This document shows, piece after piece, positions 33,753-35,521 of a DNA stretch of 35,521 bases. The notes beneath the pieces were generated by a model, which did not search any database, was not told the origin of the DNA, and was given only the letters and a program-made list of their open reading frames with translations. Every line of letters starts with the position of its first letter. Position 1 is the first letter of the stretch. The stretch is from contig CAZOGW010000019.1 in assembly GCA_964579415.1 (NCBI GenBank), forward strand, positions 1 through 35,521, read 5' to 3'. The DNA comes from CAZOGW01 sp964579415 (GTDB lineage Bacteria; Actinomycetota; Acidimicrobiia; Spongiisociales; UBA5794). The position numbers and the translations under genes are program-made.

Positions 33753-34778
33753 ATGCGTCTCGCCCTCTTCACCCACGAGGTTTCCCTCGAGCACGACACC
33801 GGCTGGGGCCACCCGGAGCGTCCGGCACGGGTGCCGGCGGTGCTGGAGGGGATCCGCTCCGCCGAGGGCGACATCGTCGAGTTGGATGCGCCCGAGGCCG
33901 ATCCCGGCGACATCGCCCGCATCCACGACGAGATGTACATGGCTGCCATTGAGCGCTTCTGTGCCCAGGGCGGCGGCTCCCTCGACGCCGACACGGTGGC
34001 GCGGGGCCGCTCCTGGGAAGCGGCGGTCCGTGCCGCCGGCGCCGGCCCCGCTGCGGCCGACCGCCTCCGCCAGGGCGGGGAGGACGTCGGCTGGGTGGTG
34101 ATGCGCCCACCGGGCCACCATGCCCTGCGGGCGAGGGCGATGGGCTTCTGCCTGTTCAACAACGTCGCCATCACGGCGGCCCGCCTGGTGGAGCAGGGTG
34201 AGCGGGTGGCCATCGTCGATTGGGATGTCCACCACGGCAACGGTACCCAGGACGTCTTCTACGACAGCTCCGAGGTGCTCTACGTGTCGCTCCACGAGTC
34301 GCCGGCCTACCCCGGCACCGGCGCCGCCTACGAGACCGGAGTCGGGGAGGGGGCCGGCACCAACATCAACTTCCCGTGGCCGGCCGGCACCGATGGAACC
34401 GCCTACCGCTGGGCGATGCGACGCATCGTCCGCCCCGTGCTGGAGCGCTTCGCCCCCGACTGGGTGCTGGTTTCCAGCGGCTTCGATGCCCACGTCGCCG
34501 ACCCGCTGGCGGGGATCCGCCTGGTGGGGCCCGACTACGGAGCAATGGCCGGCATGCTGCGCGGTAGCGTCGCCGACGCCCGCACCATCTTCTTCCTCGA
34601 GGGTGGCTATGACCTGGGTGCCCTGCGCGAGTCGGCGGCGGCGACGGTCACCGGGTTCGCCGGGAGCGGCGACGCCGGCGGCGACCCGCACGCCGAGGCC
34701 ATGCCCGAGGCGGGCAGGCCCGCCGGGGACATGGCGGCGGCCGTCCTCGACGCGGTGCGGCGCCGCTGGGACATCTGA
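33753..34778 (+). CDS. Histone-deacetylase-superfamily amidohydrolase
   Basis: A 341-residue zinc amidohydrolase of the HDAC/acetylpolyamine amidohydrolase superfamily. Family marks are HPERPARV near residue 20, RPPGHHA near 117-123, FCLFNNVAI near 131-139, the zinc-site DWDVHHGNGTQ near 156-166 and SSGFDAH near 244-250; LEGGYDL comes near the end. It should remove acetyl groups from lysines, polyamines or related amines; class II-like features do not settle the substrate. There is no ribosome site before the ATG; a CATCAT hexamer (33741-33746) suggests a leaderless message. RNase HI follows after four bases. Confidence 0.9.
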   Translation: MRLALFTHEVSLEHDTGWGHPERPARVPAVLEGIRSAEGDIVELDAPEADPGDIARIHDEMYMAAIERFCAQGGGSLDADTVARGRSWEAAVRAAGAGPAAADRLRQGGEDVGWVVMRPPGHHALRARAMGFCLFNNVAITAARLVEQGERVAIVDWDVHHGNGTQDVFYDSSEVLYVSLHESPAYPGTGAAYETGVGEGAGTNINFPWPAGTDGTAYRWAMRRIVRPVLERFAPDWVLVSSGFDAHVADPLAGIRLVGPDYGAMAGMLRGSVADARTIFFLEGGYDLGALRESAAATVTGFAGSGDAGGDPHAEAMPEAGRPAGDMAAAVLDAVRRRWDI

Positions 34779-34782
34779 CGCC

Positions 34783-35379
34783 ATGCCCGAGTTCACCTGC
34801 CGCGACTGCGGCGACACCTTCACGCTCTCCGATCGGGTCTTGGAGCGCTACCCGGGATGGACGCCGCAGCAGTGCATGAAATGCCGGAACGGCGGCTCCA
34901 CCGCCCGGCCCCGGGGCGGCAGCCGTGCCAAGCCGACGTCGCCCCCGGTCGCCGGCGACGGGGTCTTCACCGACGGCGGCGCCAGCCCCAACCCGGGCCC
35001 GGGAGGGTGGGGAGCGGTGTACGTGGTGGGCGGCGAGATCGTCGCCGAGCGCCACGGGCATCATCCCGACACCACCAACAACCGCATGGAGCTCACCGCC
35101 CTCATCGAGGGCGCCTCCCTCGTCCCCGAGGGCACTGCGGTGACGGTGTGGTCCGATTCGAACCTGGCGGTGCGCACCCTCAACGAGTGGGCGGCGGGGT
35201 GGGAGAAGCAGGGCTGGAAGCGCAAGTCGGGCCCGGTGGAGAACCTCGACCTGGTGCAGCAGGCATACCGCATCTACCGGAGCCGCCCCGAGCTCACCCT
35301 GCGCTGGATCAAAGCCCACGCCGGCCACCGCTGGAACGAATATGCGGATGGGTTGGCGAACAGATGGAGGAGGGAGTGA
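34783..35379 (+). CDS. Ribonuclease HI with N-terminal zinc ribbon
   Basis: A 198-residue protein. Residues 1-38 form a zinc-ribbon with C6-x2-C9 and a second CxxC (CMKC, near 32-35), like the 'probable zinc-ribbon' family. A Pro/Arg linker follows. Residues about 57-198 are RNase HI: FTDGGASPNPGPGGWG, NNRMEL, VWSDSNLAV and NEYADGLA supply the D-E-D-D metal ligands. The enzyme cuts the RNA strand of RNA-DNA hybrids. The zinc ribbon may aid hybrid or protein binding, which is an inference. The ATG follows the deacetylase stop by four bases; a longer frame beginning at 34120 is a read-through of the other frame. Confidence 0.92.
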   Translation: MPEFTCRDCGDTFTLSDRVLERYPGWTPQQCMKCRNGGSTARPRGGSRAKPTSPPVAGDGVFTDGGASPNPGPGGWGAVYVVGGEIVAERHGHHPDTTNNRMELTALIEGASLVPEGTAVTVWSDSNLAVRTLNEWAAGWEKQGWKRKSGPVENLDLVQQAYRIYRSRPELTLRWIKAHAGHRWNEYADGLANRWRRE

Positions 35380-35400
35380 GGCGCCTTTGCTCGCGGGGGA

Positions 35401-35431
35401 GGTACTAGGTACTAAGTACTAGGTACTAGGT
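35401..35431. repeat. Tandem heptamer repeat GGTACTA
   Basis: About four and a half copies of GGTACTA (third copy AGTACTA) stand 22 bases after the RNase HI stop. The unit differs by one base from the GTACTTG repeats at 32781-32865. From here to the window end (35432-35521) I see no gene. Confidence 0.75.
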
Positions 35432-35521
35432 GAAGAAGCCGGCAACATGTGTGCCGCCTTTCAAGGTGCTTCGTGCCGGCGCTTTCGACCCACCAGCAAT
35501 GCGGACTCTCGTCAGACCTAG

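Overview
This is a GC-rich window (coding bias strongly G/C at third positions) around the replication origin of a member of the Actinomycetota. The order sigM-like sigma factor / anti-sigma / trxB / trxA / cwlM-like // parB / parA / rsmG / khpB(jag) / yidC / yidD / rnpA / rpmH // dnaA / dnaN / recF / DUF721 / gyrB / gyrA / DUF3566 is the classical actinobacterial origin neighbourhood, close to that of mycobacteria. Several proteins depart from the mycobacterial versions: the MurJ-type pseudokinase is a free-standing gene, and secreted proteins carry Thr/Pro-rich linkers. I infer a deep-branching lineage, possibly Acidimicrobiia-like; the sequence alone does not prove it. A run of ten Ns in gyrA shows that this is a draft scaffold.

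Left part (1-4900) is an eroded accessory region. It holds a small protein with a duplicated helix-turn-helix, a 41-bp copy of the 5' half of tRNA-Ile that breaks at the anticodon loop, an N-terminally truncated ATP-binding regulator, the intact tRNA-Ile(GAU) with its terminator, and a compact divergent restriction-modification module (BamHI/BglII-like nuclease plus an HTH/MT-A70 methyltransferase fusion). A second, different, 5'-truncated regulator of the same AlbA_2/HATPase_c_4 family follows. No integrase is visible.

The next part (4900-12700) is ordinary chromosome: a short-chain dehydrogenase, a SnoaL-like protein, a YcnI-type copper protein, a large secreted alpha/beta hydrolase, a Uma2-family gene with an in-frame amber codon, a cyclic-nucleotide-binding protein, a VIT1/CCC1-type transporter, a tiny membrane protein coupled to an unrecognised protein, and the DUF3566 membrane protein.

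The core (12800-27200) is the origin. gyrA, gyrB, DUF721, recF, dnaN and dnaA run leftward; rpmH, rnpA, yidD, yidC, khpB, rsmG, parA and parB run rightward. The dnaA-dnaN gap holds, in order, DnaA boxes, a GC spacer, DnaA-trio-like CTA repeats and an AT-rich stretch, which is the architecture of the basal unwinding system known from Bacillus. Related DnaA-box sequences also flank dnaA on its other side. A near-perfect parS is built into the first codons of rsmG, two genes ahead of the parAB pair that should use it.

The right part (27200-35521) carries the leftward redox/cell-wall/sigma cluster: a degenerate CwlM-like protein, thioredoxin and its reductase, a small membrane protein, an anti-sigma factor and ECF sigma pair, the pseudokinase and a GNAT acetyltransferase. 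Divergent from these lie an HDAC-family deacetylase and an RNase HI with an N-terminal zinc ribbon. Heptamer repeats (GTACTTG/GTACTAG) sit in the intergenic gaps of this end.
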